Of a stretch of 37,875 bases of DNA, positions 1 to 9,315 are shown in pieces. The translations under genes and the position numbers were made by a program. This stretch comes from Lachnospiraceae bacterium (lineage in GTDB: Bacteria; Bacillota_A; Clostridia; Lachnospirales; Lachnospiraceae), in assembly GCA_017416505.1 (NCBI GenBank), contig JAFQCI010000111.1, positions 1-37,875 on the forward strand, given 5' to 3'. Each line of letters opens with the position of its first letter. The first letter of the stretch is position 1. The notes below the pieces were generated by a model that searched no databases, was not told the DNA's origin, and saw only the letters and a program-made list of their open reading frames with translations.

Positions 1-2
1 AA

Positions 3-76
3 GGCCTAGTGGCTCAGTTGGTTAGAGCGCCGCCCTGTCACGGCGGAGGTCGAGGGTTCGAGTCCCTTCTGGGTCG
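3..76 (+). tRNA. tRNA-Asp (GTC)
   Basis: Full cloverleaf: acceptor GGCCTAG pairs with CTGGGTC (with G-U pairs), D-arm GCTC/GAGC, anticodon loop CTGTCAC giving GTC, T-loop TTCGAGT and discriminator G, as expected for tRNA-Asp. First of three closely spaced tRNAs; the cluster may start before the window. Confidence 0.97.
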
Positions 77-110
77 TTTTACAATTTAATAAGATTGTAT
101 GTTGTAATTT

Positions 111-183
111 GGGATCTTAGCTCAGCTGGGAGAGCATCTGCCTTACAAGCAGAGGGTCACAGGTTCGAGCCCTGTAGGTCCCA
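111..183 (+). tRNA. tRNA-Val (TAC)
   Basis: Acceptor GGGATCT pairs with AGGTCCC, the anticodon loop CTTACAA gives TAC (Val), and the T-arm carries TTCGAGC. Discriminator A. It lies 34 bp after tRNA-Asp with no terminator between, so the three tRNAs are probably cut from one transcript. Confidence 0.97.
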
Positions 184-202
184 TTAAGTCAATAAGACTT
201 AT

Positions 203-286
203 GCCGGCGTGGCGGAACTGGCAGACGCGCAGGACTTAAAATCCTGTGGTGGCAACATCGTACCGGTTCGATTCCGGTCGCCGGCA
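203..286 (+). tRNA. tRNA-Leu (TAA)
   Basis: Class II tRNA with a long variable arm. Acceptor GCCGGCG pairs with CGCCGGC, the anticodon loop gives TAA (Leu), and the discriminator is A. Last tRNA of the cluster, followed at once by a terminator hairpin. Confidence 0.97.
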
Positions 287-288
287 TT

Positions 289-323
289 AAAAGATTAACT
301 CTTAATGGGTTAATCTTTTTTCT
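289..323 (+). terminator. Intrinsic terminator of the tRNA cluster
   Basis: AAAGATTAAC pairs with GTTAATCTTT around a short loop and runs into a T tract. It directly follows tRNA-Leu. The stretch from 324 to 506 has no recognisable gene or strong promoter. Confidence 0.85.
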
Positions 324-506
324 TTATACGGAATTTTACCTCTTTTTTAATATCATAACAGTCAGTTTGTATCTAGTGTTCATGCAGAACAGTATCAGTT
401 TGTTTAAAATATGATGGGAATTAAAAATAATATCTATGAAAATACTAAGAAATATGTTATTATTAGGTACGAGGTTAGAAAATAAGATGGGAAGAAGGTG
501 TAAGCA

Positions 507-3500
507 ATGCAGGAAAATCAAATTCATAAAATGATAAATGAATTAATTCACAGAGGATATGATTCGAAAAATAAACTTCAATTTGTGAAGCATTACAATG
601 ATTTTAGTATCAGCCCTGAATTTGTGGAGGATATTATTAAAGAATCTAATTTTAAGTTTTTCGCTCATGAATTTAGTTTAGATACCATGCAGTCTGCTTA
701 CGAACCTTTTTTTGATTGGATAAAAATTCTGATTGATGATAGAGGAGATATAGAAGTTCGTGATTTTTTGGAGGAATGTGAAGTATATCCTTTACAATAT
801 GATATGATTGAAAGTTTTTATTTTACCGGTGAGTGTAAGAGAAACGAAGATATTCTTTTACATGAATTGACTTATGAAATCAATCGTATGATGGATAATA
901 TGGTACGAATTTTTAGAAATATATCTCAAAAGCAGCCTATATTCATATTATTAAATCGGATTCATTATGCACATGCTTCTACATTAAAGTTTTTAAATTA
1001 TATGATTCATGAGTTAGCGGATAGTAATATTTATATATTAGGTGTATATAATGGAGAGCAAAGTGCCAATACATATTATATGAAGGAATGGAAGAAGTTC
1101 CTTGAATTAACTGAAAACAGATGTAATGTAGTAACCTGGGTATATCGTGAAAAAATCCATGATGTAGCCAGAACGGATTTCACTCCAAAGGATGAAGAGT
1201 TCGATGATTATTTAGTAAAAATAAATAATATGCTAGAATTAGGTGCCTATACTCAGGCAGATTATTATCTTTCTTTTTTACATCAAAAATTTGAGGAAGA
1301 AGAAAGTAACTTCAGCCATGAACTATGGAATCAAGTAAATTTATTTTATATGCGTAATTTTATTTATTTGAATGATGTGAGTAATGCTCTGCATATTTCA
1401 AATGAGATTAAAGCAAGGATTCAACACAAAGAAGGTTATGATACGATTTTCTTTATGGTAGAATACTATATTTGTATGACAGAAATTTTAAATCATAGAA
1501 ATGAACTGGTGGGAAAATGTATCAAGAATTGTCATAAGATAGTAGAACGAAGCAAGGATGAAATGCTAAAACTTCGTCTTTTGACTATGAAACATGTTCT
1601 TGAATATGATGGTTTTCATTCTCAACAGGTAAGAAATTTTCAAGATGAATGTGATTTCGCTTTTGTAGAGCTTTTGGAAAAATATAAATTTACAAACCAT
1701 TTGGCATATTATTATACAAATTGCCTGGGAAATAATTTAGAATCGATACAAAGAGAGAATTCAAAAGAGAAGAATGAAAAATTTTATGAAAAAGGACTTG
1801 AATTGGCTCGTAGTATCGGAAATGATAATTGTATTTTGGTTTTTTATAATACCAGAATAGTATTAGCTTCTTCCTTAGGAAAATTCTCATATTCGGAAAA
1901 ATACTTTAAGCAAATCATACCATTGATTGAAAAATCAAACAGCAGAGCTGATTTGTGTAAAAATTTGAATGGCTTAGGTTATGTTACCTGTGTAAATGGT
2001 ACTTATCAAAAATCTTATGATTATTACGTTCAGGCATTACAGGCGGAAAAAGAAATTGGAGATACAAAGTTAATAGCAGAAACACTATATAATATGTGTA
2101 TCACATCTTTTCTTGCCAAAGATTATAAAAGTACCATTCGTTATGTTGAGATGACAGTAGAAATCGTTGAAGGAATGGGATATTATGCTTTTGTATGTAA
2201 TATTTCAAAGGTATATGCTCTTGCAGCGTTAGCAAATCATTTTGATAATAATGAATACAGTTGTCATTTTTACATGGATAAAATGAAAAGATTTATCGCA
2301 CATTTATTGCGTTCTGATGATGAAACAAAGTGTAAGTTCTGGGACGACGATTTGATGTTATATTATTTGCTTTGTGCATTGTTAGATAAAAAAGAAGGAA
2401 ATTATGAAAATGCTGTCTCGAATTTTTTGATTTCGAAGGAACATTTGTTTAAAACTCCTGGATTTTTCTTTTTTGGATATCCTGTATTGGCATTAGAATT
2501 CGCGGATTGTTATGAAAAGATGGGACTTACCAAAGAAGCGGAACAGGTATTAGAGGATGCTATTGAAGGACTTCGGAATGCCAATTATGTTTCAGAAATT
2601 CCGGAATTAGAAGCTAAAAAGAATAAAGTTGCCTTTGAAAAAAGAAGTTATGATTTTGAAATCAGTAAAGAATTGGAGATGGAGATAAAGAATCTTGCTA
2701 ATGAAGCTGTTATGAGGCGGATTAATAAGGGACTCTTAAGCCATTCTGAATTTTTATCTATTTGGCAGAACGTCATTAATGATAAGAATACTGTAGAGGA
2801 AGTATATGAGAATGCTTATCCGGCGGCATTGAATCATTTTGCAGCGGACCAAATGCTTATTTTTTCAAAGCAGAACCAGAAATTAGCTCTTTCCTGTTCA
2901 TTTTATGAGGAGGAGTTTAGTGAACGGGATTTGCAGATAATTGAGAAATTTGCAAAACTGCATCCAAACGGGTTTGTAGCCTCCAGAATGCATAAAGAAT
3001 TTTATTTTTATAAAGAGGTTATCGAAATTTTTGGTTTTGATGATATTGTTTCTTTTATGATGGTTCCGTATATTAAGGATAAAGTGGTAGCAGGCGTTGC
3101 AATTTTATATATTGTCATGAGAGAAGATTTTAGAAAAATTTCAAATCTGTTTGACAGCGAAGGTCTGGTTATGTTTAAGGTTGCTTATCGTCAGATGGTG
3201 GACTTAATCGAAAAAATTGATGCCAGTGCCATTATCAAAAAAATGAATGAAAGACTTCTGTCTGTAAATAAACAATTAGAAGAAAGTGTAGTAAAAGATG
3301 CATTGACAGGAATCTTTAATCGAGAAGGATATGCAAGAAAAGAACAGGAAATTGAAAATATGAAGACTATAAAAGATTGTGTTGTTTTGTATTTTGATTT
3401 AGATAATTTTAAATACTACAACGATTCTTTTGGTCATGATATTGGAGATTTAGTACTAACACAGTTAGCAGAGATTTTGAAACATCTGGCTAAGGTGGAT

Positions 3501-3836
3501 GGAATTCCTATCCGTTATGGAGGGGATGAGTTTCTTTTGATTGTGCCGGATATATCTATAGAACAAGCGGAAGAGATAGCGAAAGAGTTTTATGAAATAT
3601 TAAAACAAAAGCAATACTTTATTCCTAAAATAGAAAAGAAGTTAAAAAAGTTTGTTCATATTCCGGAAGAAAAGCGAATCTCAAGTTCCATTGGAATAGC
3701 AAGGACAGATTATCTGTCAGGATGTAATCTTGAGATGGCTATCAAACATGCAGATGCTGCACTTTATTGTGTAAAGAAAAATTCTAAGAAAAACTATAAG
3801 GTATGGAAACAGGAAGATATTATAGGTGACTTATAA
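507..3836 (+). CDS. Large cytoplasmic diguanylate cyclase with degenerate NTPase, TPR-like and GAF-like regions
   Basis: 1109 residues without obvious membrane segments. The C-terminal GGDEF domain (about 930-1100) starts with DALTG at 931, has the DLDNFK metal/substrate motif and GGDEF at 1005-1009, so it should make cyclic di-GMP. No canonical RxxD inhibitory site is present: the equivalent residues read KVDG. Residues about 120-215 resemble the Walker-B part of AAA_16/MalT-type NTPases (FILLNRIHYAHAST near 146), but the acidic Walker-B residues are replaced and I see no P-loop. Residues about 235-720 look like TPR helices and about 755-905 like a GAF domain, then a coiled coil. The start follows GAAGGTG. 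Known family role: signal-controlled c-di-GMP synthesis; the signal is unknown. Confidence 0.88.
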   Translation: MQENQIHKMINELIHRGYDSKNKLQFVKHYNDFSISPEFVEDIIKESNFKFFAHEFSLDTMQSAYEPFFDWIKILIDDRGDIEVRDFLEECEVYPLQYDMIESFYFTGECKRNEDILLHELTYEINRMMDNMVRIFRNISQKQPIFILLNRIHYAHASTLKFLNYMIHELADSNIYILGVYNGEQSANTYYMKEWKKFLELTENRCNVVTWVYREKIHDVARTDFTPKDEEFDDYLVKINNMLELGAYTQADYYLSFLHQKFEEEESNFSHELWNQVNLFYMRNFIYLNDVSNALHISNEIKARIQHKEGYDTIFFMVEYYICMTEILNHRNELVGKCIKNCHKIVERSKDEMLKLRLLTMKHVLEYDGFHSQQVRNFQDECDFAFVELLEKYKFTNHLAYYYTNCLGNNLESIQRENSKEKNEKFYEKGLELARSIGNDNCILVFYNTRIVLASSLGKFSYSEKYFKQIIPLIEKSNSRADLCKNLNGLGYVTCVNGTYQKSYDYYVQALQAEKEIGDTKLIAETLYNMCITSFLAKDYKSTIRYVEMTVEIVEGMGYYAFVCNISKVYALAALANHFDNNEYSCHFYMDKMKRFIAHLLRSDDETKCKFWDDDLMLYYLLCALLDKKEGNYENAVSNFLISKEHLFKTPGFFFFGYPVLALEFADCYEKMGLTKEAEQVLEDAIEGLRNANYVSEIPELEAKKNKVAFEKRSYDFEISKELEMEIKNLANEAVMRRINKGLLSHSEFLSIWQNVINDKNTVEEVYENAYPAALNHFAADQMLIFSKQNQKLALSCSFYEEEFSERDLQIIEKFAKLHPNGFVASRMHKEFYFYKEVIEIFGFDDIVSFMMVPYIKDKVVAGVAILYIVMREDFRKISNLFDSEGLVMFKVAYRQMVDLIEKIDASAIIKKMNERLLSVNKQLEESVVKDALTGIFNREGYARKEQEIENMKTIKDCVVLYFDLDNFKYYNDSFGHDIGDLVLTQLAEILKHLAKVDGIPIRYGGDEFLLIVPDISIEQAEEIAKEFYEILKQKQYFIPKIEKKLKKFVHIPEEKRISSSIGIARTDYLSGCNLEMAIKHADAALYCVKKNSKKNYKVWKQEDIIGDL

Positions 3837-3875
3837 AGAAGTCGACATTATGATATGTCACGAATAGTGGAGAAT

Positions 3876-3917
3876 GAAAAAGGAAGGACATAACAGGTTT
3901 GTTGTGTTCTTTCTTTC
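3876..3917 (+). terminator. Probable terminator after the GGDEF gene
   Basis: GGAAGGACATAACA can pair with TTGTGTTCTTTC around GGTTTG, with G-U pairs, and ends in a T/C-rich tail. It would separate the GGDEF gene from the two-component system. Confidence 0.55.
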
Positions 3918-3948
3918 TATAAGGATTTAGAAGAAATGAGGACTTAGG

Positions 3949-5007
3949 ATGGTAATCATCGATAAATTGATAATATATATAGTGTGCATCTTATTATCAC
4001 TAAAAGAATATGGTGAAGACGTTACTATCGTTTTAGCACTAATATTTTTGTCGCTGACTTCCTTTTATATGGCGGCAAAACAAGATACGATAAAATCTGT
4101 TTTTATGGTAATATATTTGTTGACGTTTATGTTGTATCCTTCAGGAATTATGTTTCTTCCATTGTTTTTATATGATTGGTTGGAAGATAAGAAGGTATGG
4201 CAGTTGGTTATTTGCCTTTTCACCTTGCTCTACTATGTGGAAAAGGTGCATATTTCCGGTGTATTTTTAGTATTAATTTTTCTTGTCATATATTTATTTT
4301 ATAAGACGAAGGATTTAAGTCTAAGCCGAAAACAAAAGATTTTATTAAGGGACCAGGAAGCAGAGAAACAATTATTATTAGAAAAGAAAAACGAATTATT
4401 ATATCATCAGATGGAAAATCAGGTACATATGGCAATTTTGACCGAGCGAAATCGTATTGCAAGGGAAATTCATGACCATGTGGGGCATATGATTTCTTCT
4501 TGTATTTTACAGGTGGGTGCGATTACCACTATTGTAAAAAAGGAAGAAGAAAAGGCGTTATTGAGGCAATTGAAAGGTACCATGGATGAAGCCATGAATC
4601 AGATTCGTTCCAGTGTTCACAACATTTTTGATGAATCAGTGGATTTAAAGGCTGAAATGGAGAAGACCATCATGATATTGGAAAAGTTTCATGTGGACTT
4701 TTTGTATGATGTATCAGAGGAGATGGAAAAAGATATAAAATTCAGTATTTTGGCAGTAGTAAAAGAGGCTACGAATAATATTGTGAAATATTCCAATGGA
4801 GATAAAGTGGTAATACAGTTTAGAGAGCATCCTGCATTTTACCAGCTTCTTATTTCTGACAATGGTACGAATAAGATTAGTAGTACAAGTGGTATGGGAT
4901 TAAACAGTATGAGTGAAAGAATTGAGAAACTGCAGGGGATTTTTCGAATCAATAATGAAGATGGATTTGAGATTTTTGTGTCCATTCCTAAGAAGTATCA
5001 TAAATGA
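3949..5007 (+). CDS. Membrane sensor histidine kinase, NarL/LiaS/DesK type
   Basis: 352 residues. The first ~125 form about five hydrophobic segments with little extracytoplasmic sequence, suggesting sensing within the membrane. A charged coiled coil (125-160) leads to a HisKA_3 domain, ERNRIAREIHDHVGH, with phospho-acceptor H175. The HATPase_c domain has an N box (EATNN from 273), DNG at 304-306 and GMGL at 315-318. It should autophosphorylate and pass phosphate to the response regulator at 5123. By layout it resembles the LiaS and DesK groups. The two genes probably form one unit, and the ABC exporter that follows is the natural target. Confidence 0.92.
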   Translation: MVIIDKLIIYIVCILLSLKEYGEDVTIVLALIFLSLTSFYMAAKQDTIKSVFMVIYLLTFMLYPSGIMFLPLFLYDWLEDKKVWQLVICLFTLLYYVEKVHISGVFLVLIFLVIYLFYKTKDLSLSRKQKILLRDQEAEKQLLLEKKNELLYHQMENQVHMAILTERNRIAREIHDHVGHMISSCILQVGAITTIVKKEEEKALLRQLKGTMDEAMNQIRSSVHNIFDESVDLKAEMEKTIMILEKFHVDFLYDVSEEMEKDIKFSILAVVKEATNNIVKYSNGDKVVIQFREHPAFYQLLISDNGTNKISSTSGMGLNSMSERIEKLQGIFRINNEDGFEIFVSIPKKYHK

Positions 5008-5122
5008 AATGGTAGGAGTGGGAAAACTCTGGGAACAAAGACAAAATAGTAAAGTAAACAAAATTTGAAGTGGATAAAGAGAAATGATGAAGAAAAAATA
5101 GGAAAGGAAATTTAGGGAAGAG

Positions 5123-5746
5123 ATGAAGGTTGTAGTAATAGATGATGATAGTTTAGTAGCAATATCGCTAAAGACGATTTTGGAAGCTAGTGGGAAAATA
5201 GAAGTCACTGCAATAGGGAAGGATGGAAAAGAGGCACTTTCTTTATATCAAAGGGAAATGCCGGATGTATTATTAATGGACATTCGAATGAAGGAAATGA
5301 GTGGAATCGAGGCTGGGAAAATGGTGTTAAAAGCTTTTCCGGAAGCGAAAATCTTATATTTAACCACTTTTCTGGATGATGAATATATTATTCAGGCATT
5401 GAATATTGGGGCGAAGGGCTACATTTTAAAACAGGATTTTGAGAGTATTGTACCGGCTATGGATGCGGTTATGTTGGGACAAAGTGTATTTGGAGGAGAA
5501 ATTATTGAAAAAATTCCACATCTGATGCAGAAAAAAGATGCTTTTGATTATGAAAAGCATGGAATTACAGAAAAAGAAGTAAAGATCATTCAGGCTGTGG
5601 CAGAAGGATTGAATAACAAAGAAATCGCAGAAACCTTTGCTTTGAGTGAAGGAACGGTAAGAAATTATTTAAGTCTGATTCTGGAAAAACTGGAATTAAG
5701 GGATAGAACCCAACTGGCAATTTATTATTATAAGCAGATGAGATGA
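5123..5746 (+). CDS. NarL/FixJ-family response regulator
   Basis: 207 residues. The receiver domain (1-120) has the acidic pocket VIDDD near the N-terminus, phospho-acceptor D53 in LLMDIRM, the TT switch residue region (YLTTF) and a conserved Lys in GYILK. The LuxR-type HTH (about 143-205) contains ITEKEVKIIQAVAEGLNNKEI and a typical recognition helix (SEGTVRNYLS). It lies 115 bp after the kinase. Paired TGACA half-sites at 5761-5794, in front of the ABC exporter, are candidate binding sites (inference). Confidence 0.94.
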   Translation: MKVVVIDDDSLVAISLKTILEASGKIEVTAIGKDGKEALSLYQREMPDVLLMDIRMKEMSGIEAGKMVLKAFPEAKILYLTTFLDDEYIIQALNIGAKGYILKQDFESIVPAMDAVMLGQSVFGGEIIEKIPHLMQKKDAFDYEKHGITEKEVKIIQAVAEGLNNKEIAETFALSEGTVRNYLSLILEKLELRDRTQLAIYYYKQMR

Positions 5747-5753
5747 TATCAGG

Positions 5754-5806
5754 AAAATAGTGACATTTGTCATATGAAGTTTTGACATTGTTCACTATTT
5801 TTTTTT
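5754..5806 (+). terminator. Terminator after the response regulator, overlapping the next promoter
   Basis: AAAATAGTGA (5754-5763) pairs with TCACTATTTT (5792-5801) and runs into a T tract. The loop contains two related TGACA motifs and the -35 of the next promoter, so one DNA stretch seems to end one operon and start the next. Confidence 0.65.
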
Positions 5807-5811
5807 ATAAA
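5782..5811 (+). promoter_or_regulatory. Candidate sigma-A promoter of the ABC exporter with paired TGACA motifs
   Basis: TTGACA at 5782-5787 and TATAAA at 5806-5811, 18 bp apart. TGACATTTGTCA (5761-5772) and TGACATTGTTCA (5783-5794) have starts 22 bp apart, about two helical turns; the second overlaps the -35. That would suit a dimeric regulator. Between it and the ATPase gene is a perfect 14-bp palindrome, CACATGGCCATGTG (5855-5868), role unknown. Confidence 0.5.
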
Positions 5812-5925
5812 TTTTGTTATGATATGAACATAGACAGGTGATATGCAAACATGGCACATGGCCATGTGGGTGGCGGTTTTTAGGATATGTATATGAAAGA
5901 TAAACAATGAAAGGAAGGAATTACT

Positions 5926-6867
5926 ATGAGTAGTAATGTTGTAAAAGTTGAAAATCTGGTAAAAAGATATAAGGAATTAATTGCAGTAGACCATTTTAAT
6001 CTTGAAATCAAAGAGGGAGAAGTATTTGGACTTTTGGGACCAAATGGTTCTGGAAAAAGTACTACCTTACATTGTATTTTATCATTATTAAAGTATGATA
6101 AGGGAACCATTGAAGTATTTGGAGAAAAAATGACAGAAAACAGTTACAACTTGAAGAAAGACATTGGAGTTATTATGCAGAATGTGGCTGTTTTTGAGGA
6201 ATTGAACGTATATCAGAATATTGATTATTTCTGTGGTCTTTACATCACAGATAAGAAGAAAAGAAAGGAATATGTGGAAGAAGCAATTCAGTTTGTAGGC
6301 TTGGAGGATTATAAAAAATTCTTACCGAAAAAACTTTCCGGAGGTTTGCTTAGAAGACTGAACATTGCCTGTGGAATTGCCCACAAGCCAAAGTTGTTAA
6401 TCTTTGATGAACCTACTGTGGCAGTAGACCCACAAAGTAGAAATAAGATTTTAGAGGGAATTTTGGAGTTAAATCGTCAAGGGGCAACGGTAATTTATAC
6501 TTCACATTATATGGAAGAAGTAGAACAGATTTGTACCAGAATTGCCATTATGGATAAGGGAAAAAGTATTGCCATGGGAACCAAAGAAGAGTTAAAACAA
6601 ATGATTAAAAACTCAGAAACCGTATGCATAGAAAAAGTGGAATGCAAGGATGAGGTTCTTGAAAAAATTAAGAACTTAAAATATGTATATGATGTTGTTT
6701 ATAAAGATAATGAATTAAAGGTGTGTTTTAGCGGTGGTAATCATAACGTTATCCATGTATTGGAGGTATTACAGAATGAAAATGTTCCATTTGGCAGGGT
6801 ATACACAGAATTACCAACATTGAACGACGTATTTTTGGAACTTACAGGAAAAGAATTAAGAGATTAA
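5926..6867 (+). CDS. ABC-2 exporter ATP-binding protein
   Basis: 313 residues: an ABC ATPase domain (1-~225) plus a C-terminal extension typical of DrrA/NatA/CcmA exporters. Visible: Walker A GPNGSGKST (38-46), Q-loop MQN, signature LSGG (137-140), Walker B LIFDEP with D161-E162, and H-loop SHYMEEVE. It should power the two permeases that follow, 12 bp downstream. The substrate cannot be read from sequence; such exporters next to LiaS/DesK-type systems often handle lipids, peptides or antibiotics (family knowledge). SD GGAAGGAA precedes the ATG. Confidence 0.94.
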   Translation: MSSNVVKVENLVKRYKELIAVDHFNLEIKEGEVFGLLGPNGSGKSTTLHCILSLLKYDKGTIEVFGEKMTENSYNLKKDIGVIMQNVAVFEELNVYQNIDYFCGLYITDKKKRKEYVEEAIQFVGLEDYKKFLPKKLSGGLLRRLNIACGIAHKPKLLIFDEPTVAVDPQSRNKILEGILELNRQGATVIYTSHYMEEVEQICTRIAIMDKGKSIAMGTKEELKQMIKNSETVCIEKVECKDEVLEKIKNLKYVYDVVYKDNELKVCFSGGNHNVIHVLEVLQNENVPFGRVYTELPTLNDVFLELTGKELRD

Positions 6868-6879
6868 GGAGGAAAAGAT

Positions 6880-8013
6880 ATGTTTATACATTTGTTTCGA
6901 TATCGATTTCTTTCATTGGTAAGAAATAAAGAAGTTACTTTTTGGAATATTTTGTTTCCTCTGGTTTTAGGAACTATGTTTTTCTTTGGTTTCGGAAAAT
7001 TTGTGAATGAAGAGGCGAGCATCGACAAAATTTCCATTGCTGTGGTGGAAGCGGACGAGAAGCAAAACGCAGTGTTTTCAGAATTAATGAAACAGATGGA
7101 GGATGCGGATAGTCTGTTTGAATTTGTAGTTTTAGATAAAGAAGCTGCAGAAGCAGAAGTGAAGGAAGGAACAAAGGATGCCATAATTGTGTTAGAGGAA
7201 ACACCCGTCTTAATTATAAAAGAAAATGGTATTGTAAGCAGCATTGTAAAGAATTTTTTAGACCAGTATATACGGAAGCAGACCATGATTGAGGAAGTAG
7301 TTTTAAGTGGAAATGTTTCGCAGCTGGAAAATATCATCAGTGCAATCAGCCAGTCTCAGGATGTAGTAGAAGAGAAGACATTGGGAAGTGGAAATAATAA
7401 TATTTATGCACAATACTTTTATGCATTGATTGCCATGTGTTGTCTGTTTGCAAGTTTTCAAGGTGCTGGCTGTGTTAACGATATTCAGGCAAATATGAAT
7501 GTATTGGCTGCGAGAAAGGGAGTTTCTCCGGTTTCAAAAATGCAAATGGTGATTCCGGAAGCATTGGCAGCAGTTTCCATACAGTCTATTACCGTAACGG
7601 TTCTTATATTTTATCTAAAATATGTTTTAAAGTTAGAGTTGGGAGAAAAAACCGGACTTATGATTTTAACAGGTATTCTAGCCGGAACCTTCGGTATATC
7701 ACTTGGTTTCTTAATTGGATGCATCAAAAAGGATTTTGATACCAAAATTGGTATTTTAACTGCTGTTTCTATGTTGATGTGTTTCCTTAGTGGTTTGATG
7801 ATTGTAACTATAAAAGGATACTTAGAGGAACATGCACCAATTATCAATCGCATCAATCCGGCTGCTTTGATTACAGAATGTTTTTATTATCTGAATGTGT
7901 ATAATGATTATAGCAAGTATATTATTAATATGTCTATTTTGGGGATTCTTACAGTTGGATGTTTTTCAGCCAGCATCCTGTTGTTGAAAGGAGCACGTTA
8001 TGAAAGTATTTAG
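6880..8013 (+). CDS. ABC-2 type permease (first of two)
   Basis: 377 residues with ABC2_membrane_3-type layout: one N-terminal membrane segment (about 22-45), a large extracytoplasmic domain (about 46-175), then five or six membrane helices (about 180-377). SD AAGGAGG lies just before the ATG. It overlaps the next permease gene by 14 bp, suggesting coupled translation. With its partner it probably forms the heterodimeric channel of the exporter. Confidence 0.9.
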   Translation: MFIHLFRYRFLSLVRNKEVTFWNILFPLVLGTMFFFGFGKFVNEEASIDKISIAVVEADEKQNAVFSELMKQMEDADSLFEFVVLDKEAAEAEVKEGTKDAIIVLEETPVLIIKENGIVSSIVKNFLDQYIRKQTMIEEVVLSGNVSQLENIISAISQSQDVVEEKTLGSGNNNIYAQYFYALIAMCCLFASFQGAGCVNDIQANMNVLAARKGVSPVSKMQMVIPEALAAVSIQSITVTVLIFYLKYVLKLELGEKTGLMILTGILAGTFGISLGFLIGCIKKDFDTKIGILTAVSMLMCFLSGLMIVTIKGYLEEHAPIINRINPAALITECFYYLNVYNDYSKYIINMSILGILTVGCFSASILLLKGARYESI

Positions 8014-9148
8014 TACATTTTTTCGAATCATATGGAAATATAAAAAGAGTGTGATTCTTTATATTGCAATTTTTGCAGGACTAAGCCTTGTGTTCGGTGC
8101 TATGGCAGGAGATTCCACAAAACAGGCGTATGAAGAATCTAATGTATCCATTGCAGTGATTGACCATGACCAGACTAAGGCAAGTGAAGCGTTATATTCT
8201 TATTTAGATGAGATTCATACCATTGTAGAGGTGGAAGATAATGAAGATGCTAAGTTAGATGCTTTTTTTGATGGTAAGGTATATGGCATTATAGAAATTG
8301 AAAGTGGATTTGAAGATGGTTTATATCAGAATGATTTGGAAGGAAAAATTGTTGCATACAACAACCCGGCAGGATCGGGAAATACATTTGTTAGTATGCA
8401 GGCTCAGGCATATGCTTCTTCATTAAGTAACTATTTAATCATTGGATATGATATGGAAGAAGCAATCCAAAAAACTGAGGCAAATCTGGCTATGGAGGCA
8501 GAAATTGGATTTGTCAGTGAAGATTCAGGAAAAGAATACACTCAATATTATTATTACTTTTTATATTTGACCTATGCCTTGGTTTCTATTATTATTTTTG
8601 CATTATGCCCGGTATTTATCAGATTTCGCCAGAAAGATTTAAAGGACAGAATGGATTGTGCAGCTTTTCCGGCAGGAAAAAGAAGTGGTGCATTGGCAGC
8701 AGGAGCCATCACCTTTGGTCTTGGAGTATTTACATTGATTATTGTAATGAGTATCGTGGCTTATCACAATATAGGTGGATTTTTCGGAAGTTTAGGCTAT
8801 TATGCATTAAATGTATTCGTAAACTTATTGGTAACAATTTCCATTGCTTTATTGCTTAGTAATTTTATCGACAGTATCAATATTCTTAGTGTGTTTGCCA
8901 ATATTATCGGTCTTGGTTTAAGTTTTATCAGTGGTGTTTTCGTTCCACAGGAATTATTATCAGAGGGCGTTCTTACGGTTGCAAAATGTTTTCCTACTTA
9001 TTGGTATGTAGAGGTGGTAAGTAAAATTCATGAAACATCCGGAAATCTGGTTTTTGCAGATGTATCCATGGGGCTTTTGATACAGTTATTATATGCAGTG
9101 GCACTATTTTCCCTATCTTTAGTTACTGTGAAGTATAAAAAAGCATAA
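8000..9148 (+). CDS. ABC-2 type permease (second of two)
   Basis: 382 residues, same layout as its neighbour: N-terminal helix (about 14-35), extracytoplasmic domain to about 180, then a bundle of membrane helices. The start lies inside the end of the previous gene, with SD GAAAGGAG at about 7986. The two permeases differ enough to suggest a heterodimer. No clear terminator follows; the next element is a tRNA promoter. Confidence 0.9.
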   Translation: MKVFSTFFRIIWKYKKSVILYIAIFAGLSLVFGAMAGDSTKQAYEESNVSIAVIDHDQTKASEALYSYLDEIHTIVEVEDNEDAKLDAFFDGKVYGIIEIESGFEDGLYQNDLEGKIVAYNNPAGSGNTFVSMQAQAYASSLSNYLIIGYDMEEAIQKTEANLAMEAEIGFVSEDSGKEYTQYYYYFLYLTYALVSIIIFALCPVFIRFRQKDLKDRMDCAAFPAGKRSGALAAGAITFGLGVFTLIIVMSIVAYHNIGGFFGSLGYYALNVFVNLLVTISIALLLSNFIDSINILSVFANIIGLGLSFISGVFVPQELLSEGVLTVAKCFPTYWYVEVVSKIHETSGNLVFADVSMGLLIQLLYAVALFSLSLVTVKYKKA

Positions 9149-9175
9149 AAATTTTAAGAAAAATAAAAAAGATTC

Positions 9176-9204
9176 TTGACATTTGATTTGGTTTGTAGTA
9201 TCAT
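9176..9204 (+). promoter_or_regulatory. Sigma-A promoter for the tRNA-Arg/tRNA-Gln unit
   Basis: Perfect TTGACA (9176-9181) and TATCAT (9199-9204) with a 17-bp spacer, 35 bp before tRNA-Arg. Confidence 0.8.
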
Positions 9205-9239
9205 ACATTATGTTGCTGGTGTGAACAGTGGCAATGAAT

Positions 9240-9315
9240 ATGTGTGTGTAGCTCAGCTGGATAGAGCACTTGGCTACGGACCAAGGTGTCGGGAGTTCGA
9301 ATCTTCTCACGCACG
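9240..9315 (+). tRNA. tRNA-Arg (ACG)
   Basis: Anticodon loop CTACGGA gives ACG. D-stem GCTC/GAGC, anticodon stem CTTGG/CCAAG and T-loop TTCGAAT are intact. Counting back from U8-A9, the acceptor 5' strand is ATGTGTG against CACGCAC, so the first pair is A-C, an odd mismatch. The T-stem GGGAG/CTTCT uses two G-U pairs. The gene still looks functional. Confidence 0.92.

Noticed and set aside
6864..7337. 157-codon minus-strand frame opposite the first permease
   Set aside because: Antisense shadow rich in Ser/Thr; no SD or recognisable domain, and it would overlap a well-supported gene.
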